This document shows positions 57,732 through 64,000 of a stretch of 64,000 nucleotides of DNA, one piece after another; the stretch's first letter is position 1, and each line of letters opens with the position of its first letter. The position numbers were made by a program, and so were the translations under genes. Under the pieces are notes generated by a model. It was not told the origin of the DNA. It saw only the letters and a program-made list of their open reading frames with translations, and did no database searches. Source of the stretch: Stenotrophomonas sp. 364 (GTDB lineage Bacteria > Pseudomonadota > Gammaproteobacteria > Xanthomonadales > Xanthomonadaceae); contig NZ_CP047135.1 in NCBI RefSeq assembly GCF_009832905.1, positions 4,417,001-4,481,000 of the forward strand. The letters run 5' to 3'.

Positions 57732-58487
57732 ATGGCTAATCCGTTCAGTCTGGAAGGCAAGGTCGCCCTGGTCACCGGTGGCAACACCGGCCTGGGGCAG
57801 GGTATCGCCGTGGCATTGGCGCAGGCCGGTGCCGACGTCGCCGTGGCCGGCATCCAGCCGCCCACCGAGACCATCGCCGCCATCACTTCGCTGGGCCGTC
57901 GCTGCCTGGCCATTGAAGCCAACCTGATCAGCATCGAGCCGGTCGAGCGGGTCATCCGCGAAACCATCGAAGGCCTCGGCGGCCTGGACATCCTGGTCAA
58001 CAACGCCGGCCTGATCCGCCGCGCCGACGCGGTGGACTTCAGCGAGCAGGACTGGGACGACGTGATGAACGTCAACATCAAGTCCGCGTTCTTCATCTCG
58101 CAGGCCGCCGGCCGGCATTTCATCGCCCAGGGCCGCGGCAAGATCATCAACATCGCCTCGATGCTGTCTTTCCAGGGCGGCATCCGCGTGCCGTCGTACA
58201 CGGCCAGCAAGAGCGGCATCGCCGGCATCACCCGGTTGCTGGCCAACGAGTGGGCCAGCAAGGGCATCAACGTCAACGCGATCGCCCCGGGCTACATGGC
58301 CACCGACAACACCGCCGCGCTGCGCGCCGACGAGGACCGCAACAAGTCCATCCTCGACCGCATCCCGGCCGCGCGCTGGGGCACGCCGGAAGACCTGGGC
58401 GGCACGGCCGTGTTCCTGGCGTCCAGCGCCTCGGATTACGTCAACGGCGCCGTCCTGCCGGTTGATGGCGGCTGGCTGGCTCGGTAA
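57732..58487 (+). CDS. kduD: 2-deoxy-D-gluconate 3-dehydrogenase / 2,5-diketo-3-deoxygluconate reductase
   Basis: KduD reduces the KduI product to 2-keto-3-deoxygluconate with NAD(P)H. The 251-residue short-chain dehydrogenase has the cofactor motif VTGGNTGLGQG, NNAGLIRR (NNAG), catalytic Ser in NIASMLSFQGG and the YTASK Tyr-Lys pair (VPSYTASKSG). It ends VNGAVLPVDGGWLAR. It follows kduI by 66 bp. With KdgK and Eda (32-33 kb) it completes the route from DKI to pyruvate and glyceraldehyde-3-phosphate. Confidence 0.95.
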   Translation: MANPFSLEGKVALVTGGNTGLGQGIAVALAQAGADVAVAGIQPPTETIAAITSLGRRCLAIEANLISIEPVERVIRETIEGLGGLDILVNNAGLIRRADAVDFSEQDWDDVMNVNIKSAFFISQAAGRHFIAQGRGKIINIASMLSFQGGIRVPSYTASKSGIAGITRLLANEWASKGINVNAIAPGYMATDNTAALRADEDRNKSILDRIPAARWGTPEDLGGTAVFLASSASDYVNGAVLPVDGGWLAR

Positions 58488-58510
58488 CACCATCGCTACG
58501 CGCTGGCGCT

Positions 58511-58599
58511 CCCACGATCTGCGCTGCAGATCGTGGGCCCCGAGCAATCGTTGCATCCAGACCCCCACCGCTTCGCGGTCGCCCCCTGACTCAGGGGGC
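58511..58599. repeat. Two perfect hairpins after kduD
   Basis: The first is CCCACGATCTGC (58511-58522) with GCAGATCGTGGG (58526-58537) around GCT. The second is the 19-bp palindrome GCCCCCTGACTCAGGGGGC (58581-58599). A SMAG element follows at 58620. This 178-bp gap has no gene; it probably ends the kdu transcript. Confidence 0.7.
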
Positions 58600-58619
58600 T
58601 TTCGACCAGATGCACGCCG

Positions 58620-58643
58620 GTAGTGCCGGCCGCTGGCCGGCTT
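58620..58643 (+). repeat. SMAG-type palindrome
   Basis: GTAG followed by TGCCGGCC-GCT-GGCCGGC, on the plus strand, same class as those at 15881 and 26826. It lies about 22 bp before the acetylesterase-cupin gene, so it may affect its translation or mark the promoter boundary. Confidence 0.8.
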
Positions 58644-58665
58644 CTCTTCACCCAGGAGCACGACC

Positions 58666-59769
58666 ATGCTGCGCTTGCTGTTGTCCCTGTCCCTGCTGCT
58701 CGCCGCCCCCAGCGCGCTGTGCGCCCCACACCGCATCTTCATCGCCGGGGATTCCACCGCGGCCGCGTACGGCCCGGAGCGTGCGCCACAGGCCGGTTGG
58801 GGCCAGGCATTGCAGAGCTATCTCGATCCCACCGTGTGGGAGGTCCGCAACCACGCCAAGGGCGGCCGCAGCACGCGCAGCTTCATCGACGAGAAACGCC
58901 TAGACGCCATCGCCGCCGAGCTCCAGCGCGGCGATGTGCTGCTGATCCAGTTCGGCCACAACGACGCCAAGTTCGAAGACCCCACGCGCTACACCGAGCC
59001 CGTCAGTGCGTACCCGCAGCACCTCATGCGCTACGTGCAACTGGCCCGCGACAAAGGCGCCACGCCGGTTCTGATCACCCCGGTGGCGCGGCTGCTGTAC
59101 GACTTCGGCTCACTGCTGGACACCCATGCGCTGTACACCCAGGCCATGAAGCAGCTGGCCACGCGCGAGCAGGTCGCGTTGATCGACCTCAACGACAGTT
59201 CCACGCGCTGGATCCGCGGGCTGGGCGAGCAGGGCGCGCGGCCGTACTTCCTGTTCGTGCCCGAACAGAACAAGGCCGATGGCACGCACTTCAGCACCGC
59301 CGGCGCAAACGCCGTGGCATGCCTGGTCATGCGCGACTGGGTTGGGTTGCAGCCCACGCTGAAACCCGCGCTGAAACGCGATATCGATTGCGACGTGCGC
59401 AGTGCAGGGCAGGGCGCGGAGGCATCCAAACCCTCGCGCGTGGTGCACGAGCGCGACATCGCGATCACCCAGCCTGGTCCGCATGGCGGCGCCGGCCCCA
59501 CCACCGCGTATCCGTTCTTCGCCGACGACAGCGACCTGCCGTTCGTGCTGCGCAAGCGCGTGCTGCACAAGGGCGCCGGCATCGGCCTGCACCCGCAGCA
59601 CAAGGACGAGATCTACTACATCGTCAGCGGGCGTGGCAGCTATGTACTGGACGGCAAACAACACGACGTGGCGGCAGGCGACGCGCTGCTGACCCGCACC
59701 GGCAGCCTGCACGCGCTGCAGCAGGTGGGCGACGATGATCTGGTGGTGCTGCTGGCCTATCCCCGGTAG
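58666..59769 (+). CDS. Rhamnogalacturonan acetylesterase-like SGNH domain fused to a C-terminal cupin
   Basis: The 367-residue protein has a Sec signal (MLRLLLSLSLLLAAPSALCA). Residues ~22-245 are an SGNH esterase: IFIAGDSTAAAYG, NHAKGGRSTRSF, IQFGHNDAKFED, and GTHFSTAGA with Asp-x-x-His. Residues ~265-367 form a cupin: LHKGAGIGLHPQHKDEIYYIVSGRGSYVLDGKQHDVAAGDALL with potential metal ligands His, Gln/His, Glu and a late His (GSLHAL). The esterase should deacetylate pectin; the cupin could bind sugar or act on unsaturated uronates. Its stop codon TAG is the T-A-G of a SMAG head. It is probably transcribed separately from kduID. Confidence 0.85.
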   Translation: MLRLLLSLSLLLAAPSALCAPHRIFIAGDSTAAAYGPERAPQAGWGQALQSYLDPTVWEVRNHAKGGRSTRSFIDEKRLDAIAAELQRGDVLLIQFGHNDAKFEDPTRYTEPVSAYPQHLMRYVQLARDKGATPVLITPVARLLYDFGSLLDTHALYTQAMKQLATREQVALIDLNDSSTRWIRGLGEQGARPYFLFVPEQNKADGTHFSTAGANAVACLVMRDWVGLQPTLKPALKRDIDCDVRSAGQGAEASKPSRVVHERDIAITQPGPHGGAGPTTAYPFFADDSDLPFVLRKRVLHKGAGIGLHPQHKDEIYYIVSGRGSYVLDGKQHDVAAGDALLTRTGSLHALQQVGDDDLVVLLAYPR

Positions 59770-59791
59770 GTACCGACCGTTGGTCGGCACC
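59766..59791 (+). repeat. SMAG-type palindrome overlapping the esterase-cupin stop codon
   Basis: GTAG, then GTACCGACC-GTT-GGTCGGCAC. The TAG of the head is the stop codon of the preceding gene. It lies between two convergent genes. Confidence 0.8.
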
Positions 59792-59799
59792 GGCCGTGC

Positions 59800-60459
59800 T
59801 CACGGCTGCGGGCCGGCATCCGGCTCCGGCCCGAAATGCAGCACGCCGAGCCTGGCCAGGTCCTCGGGGCGTGCGTAGTACGCCTCTTCAAACTGCTCCA
59901 GCGCGTCCTGCTCCGCAGGCGTCATCGCCGCGTACAGATCGCTCAACTCGGTCACCGCCGGATCATCCTCAAAACGATCCAGCAGCCCGCGCATGCCGGC
60001 CAGCGCCGTATGCGTCTGGTCCGCACCCATGGCACGCAGCCCCTGCAGGGCCAGCTGGCAGGTGGGGTCGCCCCAGTTGCACAGGAACTGCATGAAGCCG
60101 CCGTTGTTGATGTCCGCTTCCATCCGCCACAACGCGACCAGCAGCTGGTCCTGGGCTGACAGCGCGTCCAGTCTCCAGTCCAGAGCATGCAGCCGCTGCA
60201 TGGCATGGTCGTAGCGCGCATCCCACAGCAGGTCCAGCACGTAGACCATGCCGGTGGCCGACGCCGGCGACAGCGCCGGCCAGTTCGCGCCAAGGCCGTC
60301 GTCGGTCAACACCCACTGCGCACGCTGCTCCGCCGCCGCCTTCTCCAGCCGCGGGTTGCGCGTGAGGAACTCACCCACCTGCGCGCCGTTGGCCAGCAGC
60401 ATGTGCACGTGGGTGGCGTCGAAGTGAATGGATTGGATGCGGAACGCGGACAGGGCCAT
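59800..60459 (-). CDS. DUF4375 (DMP19-like) protein with an N-terminal DUF2442-like part
   Basis: The 219-residue protein: residues 1-75 (MALSAFRIQSIHFDATHVHMLLANGAQVGEFL...LGANWPALSPA) resemble DUF2442. Residues ~85-219 resemble the DUF4375/DMP19 family, with NNGGFMQFLCNWG and a helical acidic C-terminus. DMP19 proteins include DNA mimics in Neisseria; the acidic C-terminal half (DDPAVTELSDLYAAMTPAEQDALEQFEEAYY) is compatible with that but does not prove it. ATG 60459 is used; the open frame upstream runs into SMAG repeats. It converges with the esterase-cupin gene. Confidence 0.75.
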   Translation of the reverse strand: MALSAFRIQSIHFDATHVHMLLANGAQVGEFLTRNPRLEKAAAEQRAQWVLTDDGLGANWPALSPASATGMVYVLDLLWDARYDHAMQRLHALDWRLDALSAQDQLLVALWRMEADINNGGFMQFLCNWGDPTCQLALQGLRAMGADQTHTALAGMRGLLDRFEDDPAVTELSDLYAAMTPAEQDALEQFEEAYYARPEDLARLGVLHFGPEPDAGPQP

Positions 60460-60518
60460 GGCGTTGGACAGCGGCACGGGAAGGGCCAAGACCTTAACAG
60501 AGCTCAATCCATCCCCCG

Positions 60519-60918
60519 GTAGAGCCAACCGTTGGTCGGCTGCTCCAGATCCATGCCGCCCGCGGCACTGTCGCGCGAACGGTAGCCGACCAACGGTCGG
60601 CTCTACCGACCAGACATCGCCGCCGTCTTCCGGCCTTTGCCGGATTCCTTCTGAAGCAGGCCCCCGCCAGCGGGTAGAGCCGACCGTTGGTCGGCTGCTC
60701 CACATCCAACCCGCCCGCGGCAATGGCGCGCGAACGGCAGCCGACCAACGGTCGGCTCTACCGACCAGGCATCGCCGCCGTATTCCAGCCTTCGCCGGTT
60801 CCCTTCTGAAGCAGGCCCCACCAGCCGGTAGAGCCGACCGTTGGTCGGCTGCTCCATCTCCACGGCACCCGCCGCGACGCCGCGCGAACGGCAGCCGACC
60901 AACTGTCGGCGCTACCGA
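60519..60918. repeat. ~155-bp tandem repeat with paired SMAG palindromes and decayed phhA 3' ends
   Basis: Forward SMAG heads lie at 60519, 60674 and 60828 (spacing 155 and 154). Inverted copies lie at 60581-60606, 60737-60761 and 60891-60915. The stem is AGCCGACC-GTT-GGTCGGCT with small changes. Between units, 60608-60655 and 60763-60810 closely match the true last codons of phhA at 60917-60964; read on the minus strand they still encode QKGTGEGW-like peptides. This fills the 459-bp gap between the DUF4375 gene and phhA; no other gene is seen in it. Confidence 0.88.
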
Positions 60919-61815
60919 TCAGACGTCGCCGCCGTCTTCCCAGCCTTCGCCGGTGCCCTTCTGGAACACCGTGTCGCCGTCCTGCACGTCACCGGCCGGC
61001 AGATGCTCCTTGGCCTCCAGCGCCGCATAGATCGGGGTGAAGTCCGGCGCGGTCGCCTCCATCAACTGCTCGAAGCTGTCGATGACGAAGTAGGTCTTCT
61101 GGAAGGTGTCGATGCGGTAGCGGGTACGCATGATCCGCTCCAGGTCGAAGCCGATCCGGTTGGGCGCGGCCGACTCCAGCGAGTACAGCGATTCGCCCTT
61201 GGACGACACGATGCCGGCCCCGTAGATGCGCAGGCCTTCGTCGGTGTTGATCAGCCCGAACTCCACCGTGTACCAGTACAGGCGGGTGAGGTGCTGCAGC
61301 GCTTCGGGGCCGATCGCATGCGCCTTGACGCCACCGCGGCCGTAAGCGGCCATGTAGTCGGCGAACACCGGGTTCATCAGCAGCGGCACATGCCCGAACA
61401 GGTCATGGAACATGTCCGGTTCGGCGATGTAGTCGATCTGGTCGGGGCGGCGGATCCACCAGGTCACCGGAAAGCGGCGGTTGGCCAGGTGGTCGAAGAA
61501 ATCCAGTTCCGGCAGCAGCCCTTCCACCCCTACCAGCGTCCAGCCGGTGGCGGCCCCCAGCACCTCGTTGAGCTGGTCGAAGCGCGGAATCATGTGCGCG
61601 CTCATGCCCATCTCGTCCTGCGCGTGCAGGAACTCCTTGCTGGCACGCCCTTCCAGCAGCGCACGCTGGCGCTGGTACAGCGTGCTCCAGGTGGCGTGGT
61701 CGTCGGCGGTGTAGGTGTCCCAGGGCTGTTCCACGATCGCGGTGGTATACACCGGGACGTACCCCTTGTCGGTCTGCTGGTGTTCGACGCGGCGCGGGGC
61801 GGTGGCGGTTTCCAT
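60919..61815 (-). CDS. phhA: Phenylalanine 4-monooxygenase
   Basis: PhhA hydroxylates phenylalanine to tyrosine using tetrahydrobiopterin and non-haem iron. The 298-residue product has the iron ligands His-His in EPDMFHDLFGHVPLL and Glu in RLYWYTVEFGLI, plus GAGIVSSKGESLYSL and the pterin region. ATG 61815 (METATAPRR) is chosen because AGGAG lies 9 nt upstream; ATG 61839 has no RBS. It is divergent from an Lrp/AsnC regulator. Its last ~15 codons are duplicated twice downstream as non-coding fragments. Confidence 0.95.
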   Translation of the reverse strand: METATAPRRVEHQQTDKGYVPVYTTAIVEQPWDTYTADDHATWSTLYQRQRALLEGRASKEFLHAQDEMGMSAHMIPRFDQLNEVLGAATGWTLVGVEGLLPELDFFDHLANRRFPVTWWIRRPDQIDYIAEPDMFHDLFGHVPLLMNPVFADYMAAYGRGGVKAHAIGPEALQHLTRLYWYTVEFGLINTDEGLRIYGAGIVSSKGESLYSLESAAPNRIGFDLERIMRTRYRIDTFQKTYFVIDSFEQLMEATAPDFTPIYAALEAKEHLPAGDVQDGDTVFQKGTGEGWEDGGDV

Positions 61816-61881
61816 CGTGGTGGTCTCCTGGGACGTCATCTGACGATGCTAGGGCAGGGGGCGCGCAAGAGGTTTGCAAAG

Positions 61882-61908
61882 TTGCGCGGATATGCCCAAC
61901 TGGCGCAA
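61882..61908. promoter_or_regulatory. Inverted repeat in the phhA-lrp divergent promoter region
   Basis: TTGCGC (61882-61887) and GCGCAA (61903-61908) are centred 21 bp apart, i.e. two helical turns. A palindromic TTTGCAAA lies at 61873-61880. A site for the adjacent Lrp/AsnC regulator is likely but inferred. Confidence 0.45.
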
Positions 61909-61942
61909 TATCATTGCGTCCACCTCATGTTGCGGAGCAGCA

Positions 61943-62425
61943 ATGGCCGGAGAACCCCAGTTCGACCGCACGGATCTGCGCCTGTTGGCTGAAATCCAGC
62001 AGCACGGCCGTGCCACCAACGCCGAACTGGCCGCCCGGGTGAACCTGTCCCCGTCGGCCTGCCTGCGCCGCGTGCAGCGCCTGGAGAACGAGGGCGTGAT
62101 TGCCGGCTACGGCGCGCGGCTGGAACCCCGGCGCATCGGCCTGGGCCTGCAGGCGTTCGTCCGCGTGCAGCTCGAAAAGCACGACCAGCACGCCATCGGC
62201 GTGTTCGCCGACAGCGTGGTGGAGTGGGACGAAGTAGTCGCCTGCCACGCCCTCACCGGCGACATGGACTACCTGCTGCACATCTACGTGCGCGACCTGG
62301 AGCACTTCTCCAGTTTCCTGCTGGACAAACTGCTCAACGCCGCTGGCGTGGCCGACGTCAATTCCAGCTTCGTGCTGCGCACGGTGAAAGATTTTCGCGC
62401 GCTGCCGCTGTCGCAGCTGGAATAA
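61943..62425 (+). CDS. Lrp/AsnC family transcriptional regulator
   Basis: The 160-residue protein has an N-terminal helix-turn-helix (FDRTDLRLLAEIQQHGRATNAELAARVNLSPSACLRRVQRLENEGVI). A RAM/AsnC effector domain follows (FVRVQLEKHDQHAIGVFAD, VVACHALTGDMDYLLHIYVRDL). Length is typical (150-165). ATG 61943 follows GCGGAGCAGCA. Divergent from phhA, it probably senses an aromatic amino acid and controls phhA, as in other xanthomonads and pseudomonads; this is inferred from position. Confidence 0.93.
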   Translation: MAGEPQFDRTDLRLLAEIQQHGRATNAELAARVNLSPSACLRRVQRLENEGVIAGYGARLEPRRIGLGLQAFVRVQLEKHDQHAIGVFADSVVEWDEVVACHALTGDMDYLLHIYVRDLEHFSSFLLDKLLNAAGVADVNSSFVLRTVKDFRALPLSQLE

Positions 62426-62492
62426 CGCGGATCGCAAACACGATCACGTGGTGGAACCAACCGTGGGTCGCCCACACCACCATTCCATCACG

Positions 62493-62603
62493 GTAGAGCC
62501 GACCGTTGGTCGGCTGCGCGACCCACCCAACGCGGTAGAGTCGACCGTTGGTCGACTGCGCGGAGACCAAAACCAGGAGCAGCCGACCAACGGTCGGCTC
62601 CAC
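62493..62603. repeat. Cluster of three SMAG-type palindromes
   Basis: Forward copies lie at 62493-62516 (AGCCGACC-GTT-GGTCGGCT) and 62535-62559 (a compensated variant TCGACC-GTT-GGTCGA). An inverted, slightly degenerate copy lies at 62578-62603. They fill most of the gap between the convergent lrp-type and patatin-like genes. Stem changes are compensatory, which suggests selection on the hairpin. Confidence 0.82.
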
Positions 62604-62616
62604 CGGCGGCGGGGCC

Positions 62617-63615
62617 TCAGCCCTCGCACTTTTCCTTGCGCCCCATCAGCCGGCCCACGCGCGACGGTTCATCGCACTTGGGCTTCGGCGGCGGCGGCGC
62701 AACAGCGGCCGCACGCGCCCGCTGCAGTTGCTGCACCTTCGCGCGGATCTGCGGCATCGCCGCCATTGCGGCCTTCTCGCCTTCCAGGATCGCGTAGCCT
62801 CGCTGGCTGAAATCGGCCGCGCCGATCTCCAGCACCTTGGGGCGGATGATGATGTCCGCGCGCGCCAGTTCCTGCTCGCCCAGGCGCTGGCCCATGATCG
62901 AGATGGACTGGTTGACGATGCCCAGCATGCCGGTCGGCGACTTGCCGCTGGCCTTGCTGGAAATGTCCACGGCGATGACGAAGTCCGCGCCCAGCTGGCG
63001 CGCGGCGTCCACCGGCACCGGGCTGACCACGCCGCCGTCAACGAAGCTGTTCTTGCCGATCTTCACCGGCTCGAACACGCCCGGGATGCTGCTGGAGGCG
63101 CGCACCGCCTGGCCCACGTTGCCGCGCACGAACACGGCGCGGTCGCCGGTGTCCAGGTTGGTGGCCACGGCCGCGAACGGCTTCTGCAGTTTTTCGGCAG
63201 GGCGGTTGCCCACCTGCGCGTTTACGTAGTCCTGCAGCTTCTGGCCCTGCACCAGGCCGCCGGAGAACAGTCGCACGTCGCGGATGCTGGCTTCGTCCAG
63301 GGCCACGGCCTTGGACTGCATCTGGAACGCGTCCATGCCGCTGGCGTACAACGCGCCGACCACGCTGCCGGCGCTGGTGCCGGACACCACCACCGGCTCG
63401 AAGCCGTTGGCTTCCAGCATCTTGATCACGCCGATATGCGCAAAGCCCTTGGCCGCGCCGCCGCCCAGGGCGATGCCGATCTTGACCGGCTTGGCCTGCA
63501 CCACCGGGGTGGCGACCGGCGGCGGGGTCGGGCGCACGGGGTCACCGCCGCAGCCGGCGAGCAGGCCGAGAGCGGCAACAGACAGCGTCAGGCGAATACA
63601 GTGCAGTGATTTCAT
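62617..63615 (-). CDS. Patatin-like phospholipase family lipoprotein
   Basis: The 332-residue protein begins MKSLHCIRLTLSVAALGLLAGCGG, a lipoprotein signal with lipobox LAGC. Patatin motifs: oxyanion GGGAAKGFAHIG, nucleophile GTSAGSV (GxSxG), and catalytic Asp in FVDGGVVSPVPVD (DGG). It is RssA-like; members are serine-aspartate lipid hydrolases. The C-terminus is charged and proline-rich (APPPPKPKCDEPSRVGR). ATG 63615 gives the clean signal. It is likely membrane-anchored in the envelope; the substrate is unknown. Confidence 0.9.
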   Translation of the reverse strand: MKSLHCIRLTLSVAALGLLAGCGGDPVRPTPPPVATPVVQAKPVKIGIALGGGAAKGFAHIGVIKMLEANGFEPVVVSGTSAGSVVGALYASGMDAFQMQSKAVALDEASIRDVRLFSGGLVQGQKLQDYVNAQVGNRPAEKLQKPFAAVATNLDTGDRAVFVRGNVGQAVRASSSIPGVFEPVKIGKNSFVDGGVVSPVPVDAARQLGADFVIAVDISSKASGKSPTGMLGIVNQSISIMGQRLGEQELARADIIIRPKVLEIGAADFSQRGYAILEGEKAAMAAMPQIRAKVQQLQRARAAAVAPPPPKPKCDEPSRVGRLMGRKEKCEG

Positions 63616-63659
63616 CGGCGTGGCAGAAAGTGAATGGGCATCGAGGGCGTCAGCATACC

Positions 63660-63682
63660 GGTACTGCCGGCGGTTGGCCGGC
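63660..63682. repeat. Degenerate SMAG-like hairpin
   Basis: GGTACTGCCGGCGGTTGGCC... forms a TGCCGGC / GCCGGCA stem but lacks a clean GTAG head. A second GC hairpin (GCCGGCC...GGCCGGC) lies at about 63710-63730. Both are in the gap between the last two genes. Confidence 0.5.
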
Positions 63683-63732
63683 AATGACAGGGCGCCGGTT
63701 TATATCGGGTTGCCGGCCACGGGCCGGCCCCG

Positions 63733-64000
63733 TCAGAACCGGTTGTCGCCGTCCAGGATCCGGCCGATGCCGCCCAGCACCGAACCCTCGCCACGGCTCT
63801 GCCCGCCGGCCTGGGGCGCGGCCATCCACATGCGCCCGGCCAGGCGCGAGAACGGCAGCGACTGCAGCCACACCTTGCCCGGGCCGGTCAGGGTGGCCAG
63901 GAACACGCCTTCGCCGCCGAACACCATGCTCTTGATGCCGGCCACGCGGCGCACGTCCATGTCCACGCTGGCGTGGTAGGCCACGATGCAGCCGGTGTCC
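63733..64000 (-). CDS. AIM24/TIGR00266 family protein, C-terminal part (5' end outside window)
   Basis: The last ~89 residues are visible: DTGCIVAYHASVDMDVRRV, GIKSMVFGGEGVFLATLTGPGKVWLQSLPFSRLAGRM, ending GSVLGGIGRILDGDNRF. FGGEG-FLATLTGPG-VWLQSLP is the hallmark of the TIGR00266 (AIM24, tryptophan-RNA-binding attenuator-like fold) family. Function is poorly known in bacteria. The frame stays open to the window edge, so the gene is 5' truncated here. Confidence 0.85.
   Translation of the reverse strand, partial: DTGCIVAYHASVDMDVRRVAGIKSMVFGGEGVFLATLTGPGKVWLQSLPFSRLAGRMWMAAPQAGGQSRGEGSVLGGIGRILDGDNRF

Noticed and set aside
60519..60918. CRISPR array suspected from regularly spaced palindromes
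   Set aside because: Units are ~155 bp, contain alternating inverted SMAG copies and similar, not unique, spacers, and no cas genes are present.

Overview
The window looks like the replication-origin end of a Xanthomonadaceae chromosome, most likely Stenotrophomonas or a close relative. The inference rests on three things: the order dnaA-dnaN-recF-gyrB followed by a tonB-exbB-exbD-exbD2 cluster, the family-typical protein sequences, and many GTAG-headed palindromes (SMAG-type repeats, described from Stenotrophomonas maltophilia). The DNA is GC-rich. I see no rRNA, tRNA, CRISPR, phage, integrase or transposase gene.

Layout. 1-6.0 kb: 3' end of dnaA, dnaN, recF, gyrB, with perfect DnaA boxes and a cluster of parS (ParB-binding) sites, two of them inside recF. 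6.1-15.7 kb: CPBP protease, M48 lipoprotein protease, TPR protein, tonB-exbB-exbD-exbD2, cardiolipin synthase, pdxJ, a radical SAM protein. 15.9-26.8 kb: 2OG-Fe(II) oxygenase, fbp, an aromatic aminotransferase, a TonB-dependent receptor, small proteins, and the Ku-LigD end-joining pair. 26.4-31.7 kb: a sigma-54-controlled alcohol/aldehyde oxidation module (aldehyde dehydrogenase, adhP, DUF779) with a divergent enhancer-binding activator.

31.7-59.8 kb is a large pectin / unsaturated-uronate utilisation locus. Two large TonB-dependent receptors would import oligosaccharides. A PL10 pectate lyase, a GH43 enzyme, four esterases (two of rhamnogalacturonan-acetylesterase type) and a 1272-residue secreted LamG-containing protein of unknown function would process them. 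A TRAP transporter (dctP-Q-M) would bring unsaturated uronates into the cytoplasm. KduI, KduD, KdgK and Eda would convert them to pyruvate and glyceraldehyde-3-phosphate. A LacI-family regulator lies inside the locus. A shared operator-like motif (full form AATGACACCGGTTTACCA) overlaps predicted promoters of five transcription units, which suggests one regulon. Only a cysteine-dioxygenase-like gene and a PhzF-like gene interrupt the locus.

59.8-64 kb: DUF4375 protein, phhA with a divergent Lrp-type regulator, a patatin-like lipoprotein and a partial AIM24/TIGR00266 gene. This stretch is rich in SMAG repeats, including a ~155-bp tandem repeat that carries decayed copies of the 3' end of phhA.

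All functional assignments come from reading motifs and family resemblance; no database search was run.
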